64,000 nt of DNA, taken from Collimonas arenae. GTDB taxonomy: Bacteria > Pseudomonadota > Gammaproteobacteria > Burkholderiales > Burkholderiaceae_D. Every line of letters begins with the position of its first letter. Position 1 is the stretch's first letter. The stretch covers positions 434,001 through 498,000 of the forward strand of contig NZ_CP009962.1 of assembly GCF_000786695.1 (NCBI RefSeq). The letters are read 5' to 3'. Below, piece after piece: positions 25,934 to 40,826 of this stretch. A model generated the notes under the pieces. The model saw nothing but the letters and a program-made list of their open reading frames with translations. It had not been told where the DNA came from and did not search any database. The position numbers were made by a program, and so were the translations under genes.

Positions 25934-26532
25934 TGAGCGATAGCACACAAAACGATGCGCAAGCAACGCCGCCTGCTGTAACGCCTTCGGCGCCAGCGGG
26001 CAAAAAGCGCTGGTATGTGGTGCATGCTTATTCCGGTATGGAAAAGAGCGTGCAACGCGCGCTTGCCGAGCGTATTACACGCGCTGGAATGGATGAGCAG
26101 TTTGGTCAGATCCTGGTGCCGACTGAAGAAGTGATTGAAGTTAAGAATGGCCAGAAGGCGGTTACCGAACGTCGTTTCTTCCCGGGCTATGTCCTGGTTG
26201 AGATGGAAATGACGGACGAAACCTGGCATCTGGTAAAGAACACCAACAAGGTAACCGGTTTCATCGGCGGCAAGTCGAACAAGCCTACGCCGATTCCGCA
26301 GCATGAAGTCGACAAGATCATGCAGCAGATGCAAGACGGTATTGAGAAGCCGCGGCCTAAGGTTCTGTATGAAGTCGGTGAGCTGGTGCGTATCAAGGAA
26401 GGTGCTTTCACCGACTTCAACGGTAATGTCGAAGAAGTGAACTACGAAAAATCGCGCGTGCGCGTGACCGTCACCATTTTTGGCCGCGCCACACCGGTAG
26501 AGCTGGAATTCGACAAGGTCGAAAAGGTTTAA
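25933..26532 (+). CDS. nusG: Transcription termination/antitermination protein NusG
   Basis: A 199-residue NusG from the ATG at 25933; a start at 25921 would be a TTG inside secE. The NGN domain begins [17 protein letters not shown] and includes [12 protein letters not shown]; the C-terminal KOW domain has [21 protein letters not shown]. About 20 extra residues rich in Ala/Pro/Gln precede the NGN domain. It binds RNA polymerase, and its KOW domain binds Rho or ribosomal protein S10. Confidence 0.97.
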   Translation: MSDSTQNDAQATPPAVTPSAPAGKKRWYVVHAYSGMEKSVQRALAERITRAGMDEQFGQILVPTEEVIEVKNGQKAVTERRFFPGYVLVEMEMTDETWHLVKNTNKVTGFIGGKSNKPTPIPQHEVDKIMQQMQDGIEKPRPKVLYEVGELVRIKEGAFTDFNGNVEEVNYEKSRVRVTVTIFGRATPVELEFDKVEKV

Positions 26533-26673
26533 GAATTTGAATCAACGCCGTTCGGAGCGTCATGAGTGAGAACTCAAGGAATCCGATGCAGTAAGAGGAG
26601 CCCCACTAGATCGCCGCCCAGCACATCGGGTTGATCAAAAAGGCGCTAATACTCACTTAACGTAGGAGCCATC

Positions 26674-27105
26674 ATGGCAAAGAAAATCATTGGTTTTATC
26701 AAGCTGCAAGTTCCAGCTGGTAAAGCAAACCCATCCCCACCGATTGGTCCAGCACTGGGTCAGCGCGGTTTGAACATCATGGAATTCTGTAAGGCATTTA
26801 ATGCCCAGACCCAAGGTGTTGAACCAGGTCTGCCAATTCCAGTCGTGATCACCGCGTTCGCTGACAAGTCCTTCACTTTCGTGATGAAGACTCCTCCAGC
26901 AACGATCCTGATCAAGAAAGCTGCTGGCATCACTAAGGGTTCGGCTAAGCCGCATACCGACAAAGTCGGTTCGATCACCCGTAAGCAAGCAGAAGAAATC
27001 GCTACCTTGAAGAAGCCCGATTTGACTGGTGCTGATCTGGAAGCCGGCGTTCGTACTATCGCTGGTTCTGCTCGTTCGATGGGCATCACGGTGGAGGGTC
27101 TGTAA
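26674..27105 (+). CDS. rplK: 50S ribosomal protein L11
   Basis: A 143-residue L11 with N-terminal [30 protein letters not shown] and the RNA-binding C-terminal domain ending [10 protein letters not shown]. It binds the GTPase-associated region of 23S rRNA. The 141-base leader after nusG may carry the L1 autoregulation site known for this operon. The rplK stop and the rplA ATG overlap by one base. Confidence 0.97.
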   Translation: MAKKIIGFIKLQVPAGKANPSPPIGPALGQRGLNIMEFCKAFNAQTQGVEPGLPIPVVITAFADKSFTFVMKTPPATILIKKAAGITKGSAKPHTDKVGSITRKQAEEIATLKKPDLTGADLEAGVRTIAGSARSMGITVEGL

Positions 27106-27800
27106 TGGCTAAGTTAACTAAACGCGCAAAAGCGATCAAAGCTAAAGTTGATCGCACCAAGGCATATCCATTCGATAACGCTGTTGCGTTGATCAAGGAA
27201 TGCGCTAACGCAAAATTCAATGAATCGATCGACGTATCCGTCCAACTGGGCGTTGATGCCAAGAAATCGGATCAAGTGGTTCGTGGTTCCGTCGTGCTGC
27301 CAGCAGGCACAGGCAAGACCGTTCGCGTTGCAGTATTTGCTTCCGGCGAAAAAGCCGAACAAGCTAAAGCTGCCGGCGCCGACATCGTTGGTATGGAAGA
27401 CCTGGCTGAGCAGATCAAAGCCGGTAACATGCCTTTCGATATCGTGATCGCATCGCCAGATACCATGCGTATCGTTGGTACCCTGGGTCAGATCCTGGGC
27501 CCACGCGGCTTGATGCCAAATCCGAAGGTCGGTACTGTTACTCCTGACGTCGCTACTGCCGTCAAGAACGCAAAAGCCGGTCAAGTGCAATACCGTACCG
27601 ACAAAGCCGGTATCGTTCACGCAACCATCGGTCGTAAATCGTTTAGCGATGCAGAACTGAAGTCCAACTTGTTGGCACTGATCGACGCATTGAGCAAAGC
27701 AAAGCCAGCCACCAGCAAGGGTGTATACCTGCGCAAGATCTCAATGTCTTCGACTATGGGCGCTGGCGTCCGTGTCGACCAGTCGACATTGGCTGCTTAA
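27105..27800 (+). CDS. rplA: 50S ribosomal protein L1
   Basis: A 231-residue L1 with the signature segment around [18 protein letters not shown] and ending RVDQSTLAA. It forms the L1 stalk that moves E-site tRNA and, in known systems, represses translation of the L11-L1 mRNA. The TAATG overlap with rplK provides translational coupling. Confidence 0.97.
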   Translation: MAKLTKRAKAIKAKVDRTKAYPFDNAVALIKECANAKFNESIDVSVQLGVDAKKSDQVVRGSVVLPAGTGKTVRVAVFASGEKAEQAKAAGADIVGMEDLAEQIKAGNMPFDIVIASPDTMRIVGTLGQILGPRGLMPNPKVGTVTPDVATAVKNAKAGQVQYRTDKAGIVHATIGRKSFSDAELKSNLLALIDALSKAKPATSKGVYLRKISMSSTMGAGVRVDQSTLAA

Positions 27801-28179
27801 GCTTAATAAAGTATTGCGGGACAGAGTTAAGCGTAGCGCTACTCTGTCCTCAACTGATTAAAAGTTAAGTCCTGAAGACCTTGGTCTTCAGGCGAATCTT
27901 TGGGCTGGACCTGTATTGGAAGTAACGATGCAAGTCCAGGCAATCAAAGACCGTTGGGCGGCGTGCAGCAGCCGGGCACAAAGTTAAACCGCGGAAGTAA
28001 CCCAACGCAGATGGTGTACCCGAACAAGTTTTGCAGTCTCATCGCTGCGTGCTGATTTACTCTGAGTAATCATGCGCAAGTTCTGAACTCCTAACTTCGG
28101 ACGCCGTGTTCGAACCGATGTAAGGAAAGCAGCCATTTGCGGTTGTGTCATATCCGAGCATCATTTTTGGAGGTTGATC
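27801..28179 (+). promoter_or_regulatory. rplJL leader region, candidate L10-(L7/L12)4 binding site
   Basis: This 379-base gap contains no ORF. It begins with a long hairpin (GGACAGAGT 27819-27827 with ACTCTGTCC 27841-27849; inner AGCG/CGCT) and continues with structured RNA around 27940-28020 (gggcggcg, agccgggcac, aaaccgcgg). In gammaproteobacteria the L10-L12 complex binds this leader to repress translation; the length and position here fit the same role. The binding motif itself was not verified. Confidence 0.6.
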
Positions 28180-28683
28180 TTGAGTCTCAATCTGAATGAC
28201 AAAAAGGCCGTAGTCGCTGAAGTCTCCGCAAAAGTAGCAAACGCGCAGACTATCGTTGTGGCCGAATATCGTGGCATCCAGGTTGGTCACTTGACCCAAC
28301 TGCGCGCTAATGCGCGTACCCAGGGTGTGTATCTGCGTGTGTTGAAAAATACACTCGCACGTCGCGCCGTTGAAGGTACCGCGTTTGCCGACCTCGCCTC
28401 ACAAATGACCGGCCCGTTGATCTATTCGATCTCCGAGGATGCCGTTGCTGCTGCAAAAGTCATCAATGACTTTGCAAAAACCAACGACAAACTGGTTGTT
28501 AAGGCAGGTAACTTCGCTGGCAAGTCGCTTGATAAAGCGGGTGTGCAAGCGTTGGCAAACATTCCAAGTCGCGAAGTTCTGCTGGCCCAGGTTGTGGGCA
28601 TGATGCAGATGCCGATCGCTGGATTTGTGCGTGGTTTGGCTGCTCTCGCAGCGAAAAAAGAAGCCGAAACTACTGCTGCTTAA
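28180..28683 (+). CDS. rplJ: 50S ribosomal protein L10 (TTG start)
   Basis: A 167-residue L10 ([19 protein letters not shown]). The start is a TTG at 28180, six bases after GGAGG; the in-frame TTG at 28174 touches the ribosome binding site and cannot be used. No ATG is available near the conserved N-terminus. L10 forms the base of the L7/L12 stalk and is the autogenous repressor of its operon. The weak start codon may keep initiation sensitive to leader structure. Confidence 0.95.
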   Translation: MSLNLNDKKAVVAEVSAKVANAQTIVVAEYRGIQVGHLTQLRANARTQGVYLRVLKNTLARRAVEGTAFADLASQMTGPLIYSISEDAVAAAKVINDFAKTNDKLVVKAGNFAGKSLDKAGVQALANIPSREVLLAQVVGMMQMPIAGFVRGLAALAAKKEAETTAA

Positions 28684-28758
28684 TCAAGCACGTACTCGGC
28701 GCTTTTTTAGCGTTAATACCAATCAGATGTATTTACTGTAAAAAATTAGGAGTTTCAA

Positions 28759-29133
28759 ATGGCTTTTGACAAAGACGCATTCCTGTCACAAATCGACACA
28801 TTGACAGTTATGGAATTGAATGACCTGGTTAAGGCATTCGAAGAGAAGTTTGGCGTTTCGGCAGCTGCAGTTGCTGTTGCTGGCGGCGCAGGCGGCGGTG
28901 CAGCTGCTGCTGTTGAAGAGCAAACTGAGTTCACCGTTGTTCTGTCGGAAATCGGCGCGAACAAGGTTGGCGTAATTAAGGCTGTTCGCGAAATCACTGG
29001 TCTGGGCTTGAAAGAAGCTAAAGACCTGGTTGACGGTGCACCGAAGCCAGTTAAAGAAGGCGTTTCGAAGGCCGACGCTGAAGCAGCACAGAAGAAGCTG
29101 GTTGAAGCTGGCGCAAAAGCTGACATCAAGTAA
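28759..29133 (+). CDS. rplL: 50S ribosomal protein L7/L12
   Basis: A 124-residue L7/L12: N-terminal dimerisation domain ([21 protein letters not shown]), the Ala/Gly hinge ([13 protein letters not shown]), and the factor-binding C-terminal domain with [20 protein letters not shown]. It recruits translation GTPases. The ATG follows TTAGGAG. It is present in multiple copies per ribosome, which requires stronger expression than L10. Confidence 0.97.
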   Translation: MAFDKDAFLSQIDTLTVMELNDLVKAFEEKFGVSAAAVAVAGGAGGGAAAAVEEQTEFTVVLSEIGANKVGVIKAVREITGLGLKEAKDLVDGAPKPVKEGVSKADAEAAQKKLVEAGAKADIK

Positions 29134-29178
29134 TTTCAGCTTTTTTGAGCGCATTTATTGCGCTGGAGTCAAAGTGCA

Positions 29179-29200
29179 GAACTCTCGAAAAGGAGAGTTC
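29179..29200 (+). terminator. Hairpin in the rplL-rpoB gap, possible attenuator
   Basis: GAACTCTC and GAGAGTTC form a perfect 8-bp stem with a six-base loop, about 45 bases after rplL. There is no strong T-tract (ggctttggc follows). In E. coli the equivalent gap holds a partial terminator and an RNase III site that lower rpoBC relative to rplL; this hairpin may play such a role. Confidence 0.45.
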
Positions 29201-29402
29201 GGCTTTGGCTCCTTTGTCGTTTTCGAATTTGTTTAGCGCTTGTTGTTTTATTAAGCGTCCGTTGCCATCAAGCTCGAAGGGCTGAGACTTGAGGAATTGT
29301 TGGTTAAGACAGTGTAGCCGGACCATTAGTTTTGTCTAGTTTCATTGAAAGATCCAGCGAATCCTGAATTCTCTATCCTTCCTGTCACTCACGGAGTGTT
29401 CA

Positions 29403-32400
29403 ATGCACTACTCATTTACTGAGAAGAAGCGTATTCGTAAATCCTTTGCGAAACGCGCTAACGTTCACCACGTTCCGTTCCTGCTGGCGACCCAGCTCGA
29501 GTCGTATCTTGGCTTTTTACAAGCAGACAAAGTACCGTCTCAACGTAAGAATGAGGGCCTTCAATCGGCTTTCACTTCTATTTTCCCTATCGTTTCGCAC
29601 AATGGTTTTGCGCGTCTCGAGTTCCTGTCCTACGTTCTCGGCGATCCGCCGTTCGACGTCAAGGAATGCCAACAACGTGGATTGACGTTCGCGTCGCCTC
29701 TGCGTGCCAAGGTACGCCTGGTGATTCTGGATAAAGAATCGCCGACCAAGCCGGTCGTCAAGGAAATGAAAGAACAAGAAGTCTACATGGGCGAATTGCC
29801 GCTCATGACGACTACCGGTTCGTTCGTTATCAACGGCACCGAGCGCGTCATCGTATCGCAGCTGCATCGCTCGCCAGGCGTGTTCTTTGAACATGACCGC
29901 GGCAAGACGCACTCGTCCGGCAAATTGCTGTTCTCCGCACGTATCATTCCTTACCGCGGTTCATGGCTCGACTTCGAATTCGACCCGAAAGACATCCTGT
30001 TCTTCCGCGTCGACCGTCGCCGCAAGATGCCAGTCACAATCCTGCTGAAAGCGATCGGCATGTCGGTCGAGCAGATCCTGGCCAATTTCTTCGTGTTCGA
30101 CAACTTCGCGTTGCGTAACGAAGGCGCAGAGATGGAATTCGTTGCAGAACGCCTGCGTGGCGAAGTCGCGCGTTTCGACATCACCGACAAAGCCGGCAAG
30201 GTCCTGGTCGCTAAAGACAAGCGTATCAATTCCAAGCACGTGCGTGACGTGGAAGCTGCAGGCATCAAGCATATCTCGGTACCGGAAGACTATCTGCTGG
30301 GCCGCGTATTGGCGCGCAACATCGTTGACGGCGACACAGGCGAAGTGGTCGCCAATGCCAACGACGAGTTGACGGAAGAATTGCTGGCCAAGCTGCGTGA
30401 AGCGGATATCAGCGATATCCAGACCCTGTACACCAACGATCTGGACCAAGGTAGCTACATCTCGCAAACACTGCGTAGCGATGACACCAATGACCAGATG
30501 GCCGCCCGCGTTGCGATCTATCGCATGATGCGTCCAGGCGAACCGCCAACCGAAGATTCGGTTGAGGCGCTGTTCAACGGTCTGTTCTACAACGCTGACC
30601 GTTACGATCTGTCGGCTGTCGGCCGCATGAAGTTCAACCGCCGCATTGGCCGCGACGAACTGACTGGCGCCATGACGCTGTCGAACGAAGACGTGCTGGC
30701 TGTGATCAAGATCCTGGTGGAATTGCGTAACGGCCGCGGCGAAGTGGACGATATCGATCACTTGGGTAACCGTCGTGTGCGTTGTGTCGGCGAACTGGCC
30801 GAGAACCAGTTCCGTGCCGGTCTGGTGCGCGTTGAGCGTGCAGTCAAGGAACGCCTCGGCCAAGCCGAAGCGGACAACCTGATGCCGCACGACCTGATCA
30901 ATTCCAAGCCGATTTCGGCCGCTATCCGTGAATTCTTCGGTTCGTCGCAGTTGTCGCAGTTTATGGACCAGACCAACCCGCTGTCGGAAATCACCCACAA
31001 GCGCCGTGTATCGGCACTTGGACCGGGCGGTTTGACCCGTGAGCGCGCTGGCTTTGAAGTCCGCGACGTGCATCCGACCCATTATGGCCGCGTATGCCCG
31101 ATCGAAACGCCTGAGGGACCGAACATTGGTCTGATCAACTCGCTGGCTTTGTATGCTCGCCTGAACGAATACGGTTTCCTCGAGACCCCGTACCGCAAAG
31201 TTGAAGACAGCAAGGTTACCGACCAGATCGACTATCTGTCGGCAATTGAAGAGGGCCGCTATATCATCGCCCAGGCGAATGCGACCATCGACAAGTCCCT
31301 GAAGCTGTCGGATGAACTGGTTTCTGCGCGTGAAGCAGGCGAAACGATCCTGGTATCGCCGGAACGTGTCCAGTACATGGACGTGGCGCCAGGCCAAGTG
31401 GTTTCGGTAGCGGCATCGCTGATCCCGTTCCTCGAACACGATGACGCGAACCGTGCATTGATGGGCGCCAACATGCAGCGTCAGGCAGTTCCATGCCTGC
31501 GCCCAGAGAAGGCATTGGTTGGTACCGGTATCGAACGTACCGTGGCAGTTGACTCGGGTACTACCGTGCAGGCACTGCGTGGCGGTATCGTTGACTACGT
31601 CGATGCAGGCCGCGTCGTTATTCGCGTGAATGACGAAGAAGCGACTGCCGGCGAAGTCGGTGTCGATATCTACAACCTGATCAAGTACACACGTTCCAAC
31701 CAGAACACCAACATCAACCAGCGGCCGATCGTGCAAGTTGGTGACCGTGTCGCTAAGCACGACGTGATCGCCGACGGCGCATCGACCGATCTGGGCGAAC
31801 TGGCTCTGGGTCAGAACATGTTGGTGGCGTTTATGCCATGGAACGGCTACAACTTCGAAGATTCGATCCTGATCTCCGAAAAAGTTGTTGCGGACGACCG
31901 CTACACTTCGATCCATATCGAAGAGTTGTCGGTAGTTGCTCGCGACACCAAGCTGGGCGCTGAAGAAATCACCCGCGACATCTCCAACCTGGCCGAAAAC
32001 CAGTTGGCGCGTCTGGATGAATCCGGCATCGTTTACATCGGTGCTGAAGTCGAAGCCGGCGATACGCTGGTCGGTAAGGTGACGCCTAAGGGGGAAACCC
32101 AGCTGACGCCAGAAGAAAAGCTGCTGCGCGCGATCTTCGGCGAAAAAGCATCGGACGTAAAAGATACATCGCTGCGCGTGCCTTCCGGCATGGTCGGCAC
32201 CGTGATCGATGTGCAAGTGTTTACCCGCGAAGGCATCCAACGCGACAAGCGTGCACAGCAGATCATCGACGACGAACTGCAACGCTATCGCCTGGATCTG
32301 AACGACCAGTTGCGTATCGTTGAAGGCGATGCCTTCGAGCGTCTGGAGCGTATGCTGATCGGCAAGGTTGTCAATGGCGGGCCGAAGAAACTGGCCAAAG

Positions 32401-33509
32401 GCACCAAGCTGACCAAGGAATACCTGGCAGACCTGGACAAATATCACTGGTTCGATATCCGCCCTGCGGACGACGATGCAGCGGTAGCGCTGGAAGCGAT
32501 CAAGGAATCGATCGCCGAGAAGCGCCACCAGTTCGACCTGGCATTTGAAGAGAAGCGCAAGAAGCTGACCCAAGGTGATGAGCTGCAGCCTGGCGTGCAA
32601 AAAATGGTCAAGGTTTACCTGGCTGTTAAGCGCCGTCTGCAACCAGGCGACAAGATGGCCGGCCGTCACGGTAACAAGGGTGTGGTTTCGCGCATCTTGC
32701 CTATCGAAGACATGCCGCACATGGCAGACGGTACGCCGGCAGATATCGTGCTGAACCCGTTGGGCGTTCCATCGCGGATGAACATCGGTCAGGTTCTGGA
32801 AGTGCATCTGGGCTGGGCTGCCAAGGGTCTGGGTCTGCGTATCGGCGAAATGCTGAAGGCGCAAACCAAGATTGCCGAACTGCGCAAGTTCCTCAACACC
32901 ATCTACAACGAATCGGGCAAGACCGAAGACCTGGATGCGATGAGCGACGAGGAAATCCTGCACCTGGCGGACAACCTGAAGCTAGGTGTACCGTTCGCAA
33001 CGCCAGTGTTTGACGGTGCGCATGAAGATGAAATCCGCCGCATGCTGGATCTGGCTTATCCGGACGCCATCGCCAAGCAACTGGGTATGACGCCATCGAA
33101 GAATCAGGTCACGATGTATGACGGCCGTACCGGTGAAGCTTTCGAGCGTAACGTTACCGTCGGCTACATGCATTACCTGAAACTGCACCATCTGGTCGAC
33201 GACAAGATGCATGCACGTTCCACCGGTCCTTATTCGTTGGTGACCCAGCAGCCGCTGGGTGGTAAAGCGCAGTTCGGTGGCCAGCGTTTCGGTGAGATGG
33301 AAGTTTGGGCATTGGAAGCTTACGGCGCGTCGTACGTGCTGCAAGAAATGCTGACAGTGAAGTCGGATGACGTAAACGGTCGTACCAAAGTGTATGAAAA
33401 CCTGGTCAAGGGTGACCATGTAATCGACGCTGGCATGCCGGAATCCTTCAACGTGTTGTTGAAAGAAATCCGCTCGCTGGGTATCGACATGGATTTGGAT
33501 CGCGAATAA
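29403..33509 (+). CDS. rpoB: DNA-directed RNA polymerase subunit beta
   Basis: A 1368-residue RpoB, usual length for betaproteobacteria. The rifampicin region reads [23 protein letters not shown] with wild-type Asp, His and Ser positions, so sensitivity is expected. [34 protein letters not shown] and the C-terminal [14 protein letters not shown] are present. It forms the catalytic cleft with RpoC. The stop codon lies in the loop of a perfect inverted repeat (33492-33521). Confidence 0.99.
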   Translation: MHYSFTEKKRIRKSFAKRANVHHVPFLLATQLESYLGFLQADKVPSQRKNEGLQSAFTSIFPIVSHNGFARLEFLSYVLGDPPFDVKECQQRGLTFASPLRAKVRLVILDKESPTKPVVKEMKEQEVYMGELPLMTTTGSFVINGTERVIVSQLHRSPGVFFEHDRGKTHSSGKLLFSARIIPYRGSWLDFEFDPKDILFFRVDRRRKMPVTILLKAIGMSVEQILANFFVFDNFALRNEGAEMEFVAERLRGEVARFDITDKAGKVLVAKDKRINSKHVRDVEAAGIKHISVPEDYLLGRVLARNIVDGDTGEVVANANDELTEELLAKLREADISDIQTLYTNDLDQGSYISQTLRSDDTNDQMAARVAIYRMMRPGEPPTEDSVEALFNGLFYNADRYDLSAVGRMKFNRRIGRDELTGAMTLSNEDVLAVIKILVELRNGRGEVDDIDHLGNRRVRCVGELAENQFRAGLVRVERAVKERLGQAEADNLMPHDLINSKPISAAIREFFGSSQLSQFMDQTNPLSEITHKRRVSALGPGGLTRERAGFEVRDVHPTHYGRVCPIETPEGPNIGLINSLALYARLNEYGFLETPYRKVEDSKVTDQIDYLSAIEEGRYIIAQANATIDKSLKLSDELVSAREAGETILVSPERVQYMDVAPGQVVSVAASLIPFLEHDDANRALMGANMQRQAVPCLRPEKALVGTGIERTVAVDSGTTVQALRGGIVDYVDAGRVVIRVNDEEATAGEVGVDIYNLIKYTRSNQNTNINQRPIVQVGDRVAKHDVIADGASTDLGELALGQNMLVAFMPWNGYNFEDSILISEKVVADDRYTSIHIEELSVVARDTKLGAEEITRDISNLAENQLARLDESGIVYIGAEVEAGDTLVGKVTPKGETQLTPEEKLLRAIFGEKASDVKDTSLRVPSGMVGTVIDVQVFTREGIQRDKRAQQIIDDELQRYRLDLNDQLRIVEGDAFERLERMLIGKVVNGGPKKLAKGTKLTKEYLADLDKYHWFDIRPADDDAAVALEAIKESIAEKRHQFDLAFEEKRKKLTQGDELQPGVQKMVKVYLAVKRRLQPGDKMAGRHGNKGVVSRILPIEDMPHMADGTPADIVLNPLGVPSRMNIGQVLEVHLGWAAKGLGLRIGEMLKAQTKIAELRKFLNTIYNESGKTEDLDAMSDEEILHLADNLKLGVPFATPVFDGAHEDEIRRMLDLAYPDAIAKQLGMTPSKNQVTMYDGRTGEAFERNVTVGYMHYLKLHHLVDDKMHARSTGPYSLVTQQPLGGKAQFGGQRFGEMEVWALEAYGASYVLQEMLTVKSDDVNGRTKVYENLVKGDHVIDAGMPESFNVLLKEIRSLGIDMDLDRE

Positions 33510-33521
33510 GCGATCCAAATC
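33492..33521 (+). repeat. Perfect 12-bp inverted repeat spanning the rpoB stop codon
   Basis: GATTTGGATCGC (33492-33503) and GCGATCCAAATC (33510-33521) are exact complements. The six-base loop gaataa contains the rpoB TAA. No T-tract follows, so it is more likely an RNA processing, stability or coupling element than a terminator. Confidence 0.8.
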
Positions 33522-33537
33522 GACCGTCCCTCATTGT

Positions 33538-33606
33538 GGGACAGAGGCGGCCAGCAATGGCTTTAAGAGGCGCCGAAAGGCGACGAATTACTCTGTCCCC
33601 AACTGA
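33538..33606 (+). repeat. Inverted-repeat segment in the rpoB-rpoC gap, related to the rplJ leader hairpin
   Basis: GGGACAGAG (33538-33546) and CTCTGTCCC (33591-33599) flank about 45 bases and are followed by caactgac. The hairpin at 27818-27860 has the same outer arms and the same caactga tail but a shorter interior. Apart from this and the stop-codon hairpin, the 217-base gap before rpoC holds no recognised feature. Confidence 0.6.
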
Positions 33607-33726
33607 CTAGACCGTGAGATCGAGTTAGACCGGACTGCAGCGATACAAAGGAAGTGGGGGTGATCAAATTCCCCCGCGCAGCAACAGTAAAGAATCTTAG
33701 TTTCTTCACGCCAACTGGAGTGATAC

Positions 33727-37965
<4,239 letters not shown>

Positions 37966-37987
37966 TCCTTTTAGTGGATTAGCAAGT

Positions 37988-38030
37988 AAAACGGCGGTGG
38001 ATGAGAAATCATCTACCGCCGTTTTTATTT
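37988..38030. terminator. Bidirectional intrinsic terminator between rpoC and the phosphoethanolamine transferase gene
   Basis: AAACGGCGGT...ACCGCCGTTT with an inner gatga/tcatc stem forms a long hairpin, with T-runs on the plus side (gtttttattt) and A-runs on the left giving Ts on minus. It can stop rpoC transcripts and those of the convergent gene ending at 38086. Confidence 0.9.
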
Positions 38031-38085
38031 ATGGCTGAAGATAAGTATGTTGGTCATTTACCGCAGACATTGCGGAACTGACTGC

Positions 38086-39951
38086 CTAATCGCGCTGCTG
38101 ACGCATAGGCTTGCCGTTATCGATTACCTCGCGGCAGTCGCCTTTGAACGTAGAGTTGTCATAGTCAGTCCAGCCATAGCTATCGACATAGCGTTTGTGC
38201 GGGCGCAACTTGCTGCTGAGGAAGCTCCATTCAAGATGCTCGTCGGGATAGCGGATGTCAGCCAGGTCCAGCAGCGAATGGAACACGTTTTCAGTGGTCA
38301 TCCGTGCGCGTTTGTGGCGAAGCAGCTGATCGACCTTGTCCGGGTAGGTTTGCTTATAGATATCGGAATACCACATCAGCGCAGGGATATGGAATTCGAA
38401 CTGGGTGTTGTGGCCGTGGAAGGCGATTTTGCAGCTGCCGTCGTACAGTGTCTGGCCGTGGTCAGAGAAATACATCATCGCGCTCAGTTGCTTGGAATCC
38501 CTGAGTTTGTCGATTACCTGTGCCAGGAACCAGTCCACATAGCGGATCGAATTGTCGTAGCTGTTACTGAGCGCGGCTTTGTTGGCGAGGTTGGTATAGG
38601 CCGGATGCTCAATCCCGAATAGCGATGGCTGCCATTTGTCGAACTCCTGGGGATAGCGATGGCTGTAGTTCCAATGATTGCCCAAGGTGTGCAGCACGAT
38701 CAGCTTCTTTGGCGCCGGATCGGCCATGGCTTTTTGTAATTGCGGCAACAGAATGGCGTCGAGGTTGGAGGCATCGGTAAAGCCGCCAAGGTTCAGGAAC
38801 TGGACCACATCGGCCTCATTGGCAAATACCGATACCGGGGTGTCAAACTTACCATACGACATCTGGTTTGAAATCCAGTAAGTCTTGAAGCCGGCTTCCT
38901 TGTAGCCGGTGATGAACGATTTTTCGGCAAAGCCGGCTTTCAAGCTTTCAGTGGCCGGTTTGCGCGACACCATCACCGGGACGGACAGGCGTGTGGCAGA
39001 CACCGAGGTAATGACATCGGAAAAGCTGACAAGGTTGCTTTCCTTGCTGAGCAGGGGATTGGTGTCGCGCTGATAGCCATTCAGGCTCCAGCGGTCGAAG
39101 CGCGATGATTCCCCGATGACCATGACTACAATTTGTGGCGTGTTCTGCTGGCTGGTTTGATGGGCGCCAAAGTGGAACTGGCTGTTCTTGTGCTCGAGAT
39201 CGTCCAGATACTCACGTTCCTTCCAGAAATCGTAGCCGCGTACTGCCAATCCGAAAGGCCAGGTATGACCCATGGGTTCTGCTTCCAGCGGCAGTGCAGC
39301 CCAATTCGGGAGCTTGCCGAAATGGCTGGTAAGCGTTTGCGAGCTTGGTAAGGGAGCTACCTTCCCGGGGGCCGTACTTACCTGCGCCGCTTGAATTCCG
39401 ATTTCCTCACCATATAACCAAACGCATAGGCCAAGAGTGAGTATTAACCAACCAGGCCAACGCAAGCGACCGTCGAGATCCAGGTCGCGGGTCCGGCTGG
39501 CCGCCAGCCAACTGAGTGCCCACCACAGCACGATCGTGGCAAGAATCAGCGCGAGCCACCAAATTTTGTCGCCGAGAAACTCCATCGCCTCGCCAGGACT
39601 GGTTTCGGCGATGATGCCGAGATGGTGAGTGGAGATGCCCTGGCCGTAGAATTTGCGCAGATAGATTTCGGTGGGCAAGGCCAGGAACGCCGGCAACAGC
39701 ATCCAGTGGAACCAGAAGGGCCGCTTGAAGATGGACCATATCACTAGCCAGAGCGCGATTTCCGTAACGATGATGCGGATCGGGTGATCTACAGTTTGCC
39801 CGAACAGCAAAGGCACGAAGGGAACCAGGGACAGGGCCAGGTAGGTAACCAGCACGAACAGGTTATTGCGGCGAAACAAGGCGGGCATCATGAAGGGTGA
39901 AAATAGTCGAATCCCATTATCCCGCAAAGCTGGCGCGGGTGACCACGGCAT
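38086..39951 (-). CDS. Phosphoethanolamine transferase (EptA/CptA-type sulfatase-fold membrane enzyme)
   Basis: Up to 621 residues from the ATG at 39951; the MMPALFRRNN start at 39891 is an alternative, and neither has a clear ribosome binding site. The N-terminal 200 residues hold about five transmembrane helices (NLFVLVTYLALSLVPFVPLLF, LWLVIWSIF, LILTLGLCVWLYG). The periplasmic alkaline-phosphatase-like domain starts with VIGESSRFDRWSLNGYQRDTNP; the nucleophile, usually Thr in GETxR, is Ser here. Metal-ligand motifs FSDHGQ and FHGHNTQFEFHIP follow. Such enzymes move phosphoethanolamine from phosphatidylethanolamine to lipid A or the LPS core and can reduce polymyxin binding. It is inserted, convergently, between rpoC and rpsL. 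The acceptor is unknown. Confidence 0.87.
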   Translation of the reverse strand: MPWSPAPALRDNGIRLFSPFMMPALFRRNNLFVLVTYLALSLVPFVPLLFGQTVDHPIRIIVTEIALWLVIWSIFKRPFWFHWMLLPAFLALPTEIYLRKFYGQGISTHHLGIIAETSPGEAMEFLGDKIWWLALILATIVLWWALSWLAASRTRDLDLDGRLRWPGWLILTLGLCVWLYGEEIGIQAAQVSTAPGKVAPLPSSQTLTSHFGKLPNWAALPLEAEPMGHTWPFGLAVRGYDFWKEREYLDDLEHKNSQFHFGAHQTSQQNTPQIVVMVIGESSRFDRWSLNGYQRDTNPLLSKESNLVSFSDVITSVSATRLSVPVMVSRKPATESLKAGFAEKSFITGYKEAGFKTYWISNQMSYGKFDTPVSVFANEADVVQFLNLGGFTDASNLDAILLPQLQKAMADPAPKKLIVLHTLGNHWNYSHRYPQEFDKWQPSLFGIEHPAYTNLANKAALSNSYDNSIRYVDWFLAQVIDKLRDSKQLSAMMYFSDHGQTLYDGSCKIAFHGHNTQFEFHIPALMWYSDIYKQTYPDKVDQLLRHKRARMTTENVFHSLLDLADIRYPDEHLEWSFLSSKLRPHKRYVDSYGWTDYDNSTFKGDCREVIDNGKPMRQQRD

Positions 39952-40068
39952 ATGAGATATAGACGGCCTTTGCCAATCGCGAGGTATTCAAAGTGACAAT
40001 GGTCTGGTGGTGATCGCCGACAGGCGTCCGGACTGTTGTGTTTAGGAGGCACCTATCCTAGACTGCGG

Positions 40069-40097
40069 TTGACTGCCAGGCATCATAGGGATATACT
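40069..40097 (+). promoter_or_regulatory. Sigma-70 promoter of the str operon (rpsL)
   Basis: -35 TTGACT (40069-40074) and -10 TATACT (40092-40097) with 17-base spacing predict a start near 40104, leaving a leader of about 200 bases before rpsL. The rest of the 353-base gap (39952-40304) shows no gene; the leader may hold regulatory structure. Confidence 0.85.
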
Positions 40098-40304
40098 CGC
40101 GGGTTCTCGATTGTAGGCTCTAAGGGCCGAACGTTCTTTGGTCTGCTTCCGCTTTCTATAGCGCGTTCCTCCTCTACTGCTGAATCGAATTGTGCGCAGG
40201 TTTTGTACGGTTCGTATGATTCCTCTGCAAGTATCTGTCCAATCCCGGACAACCGATTTCGGGATTGTTGTTATTAACGTCGTAATTTTGTTGGATATAT
40301 AACG

Positions 40305-40688
40305 ATGCCAACCATCAATCAATTGATTCGCCAGCCGCGCGTTTCTGCGGTCGTAAAGAGCAAATCACCAGCGCTGGAAAACAGCCCGCAAAAACGCGGC
40401 GTTTGCACCCGCGTTTATACGACAACTCCAAAGAAGCCAAACTCGGCTCTGCGTAAAGTTGCCAAAGTTCGCCTGACCAACGGTTTCGAAGTCATTTCGT
40501 ACATCGGCGGTGAAGGCCATAACCTGCAAGAACATAGTGTCGTGCTGTTGCGCGGCGGCCGTGTAAAAGACTTGCCGGGTGTGCGTTACCACATGGTTCG
40601 CGGTGCACTGGATACCCAGGGCGTCAAGGATCGTAAGCAAGCACGTTCGAAGTACGGTGCAAAGCGTGCTAAGGCTACAAAGAAATAA
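40305..40688 (+). CDS. rpsL: 30S ribosomal protein S12
   Basis: A 127-residue S12 at the decoding centre: [31 protein letters not shown], and [16 protein letters not shown]. The lysines where streptomycin-resistance mutations occur (in PKKPNSA and GRVKDLP) are wild type. The C-terminal residues KRAKATKK extend slightly beyond the usual end. First gene of the rpsL-rpsG-fusA-tuf-rpsJ unit. Confidence 0.98.
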   Translation: MPTINQLIRQPRVSAVVKSKSPALENSPQKRGVCTRVYTTTPKKPNSALRKVAKVRLTNGFEVISYIGGEGHNLQEHSVVLLRGGRVKDLPGVRYHMVRGALDTQGVKDRKQARSKYGAKRAKATKK

Positions 40689-40826
40689 TAGTTTTCGTAA
40701 GGCGTAAGCCAAGCGAATAAGTGTCGGTCCCCAATGGGCCGAGTAAGTGGAGGGCTATGATGGCCATCCGCGAGTGTGCAGAAACAAATTATCTGTGCGC
40801 TCAACTGAAGATTGAAAGGAATCGAA

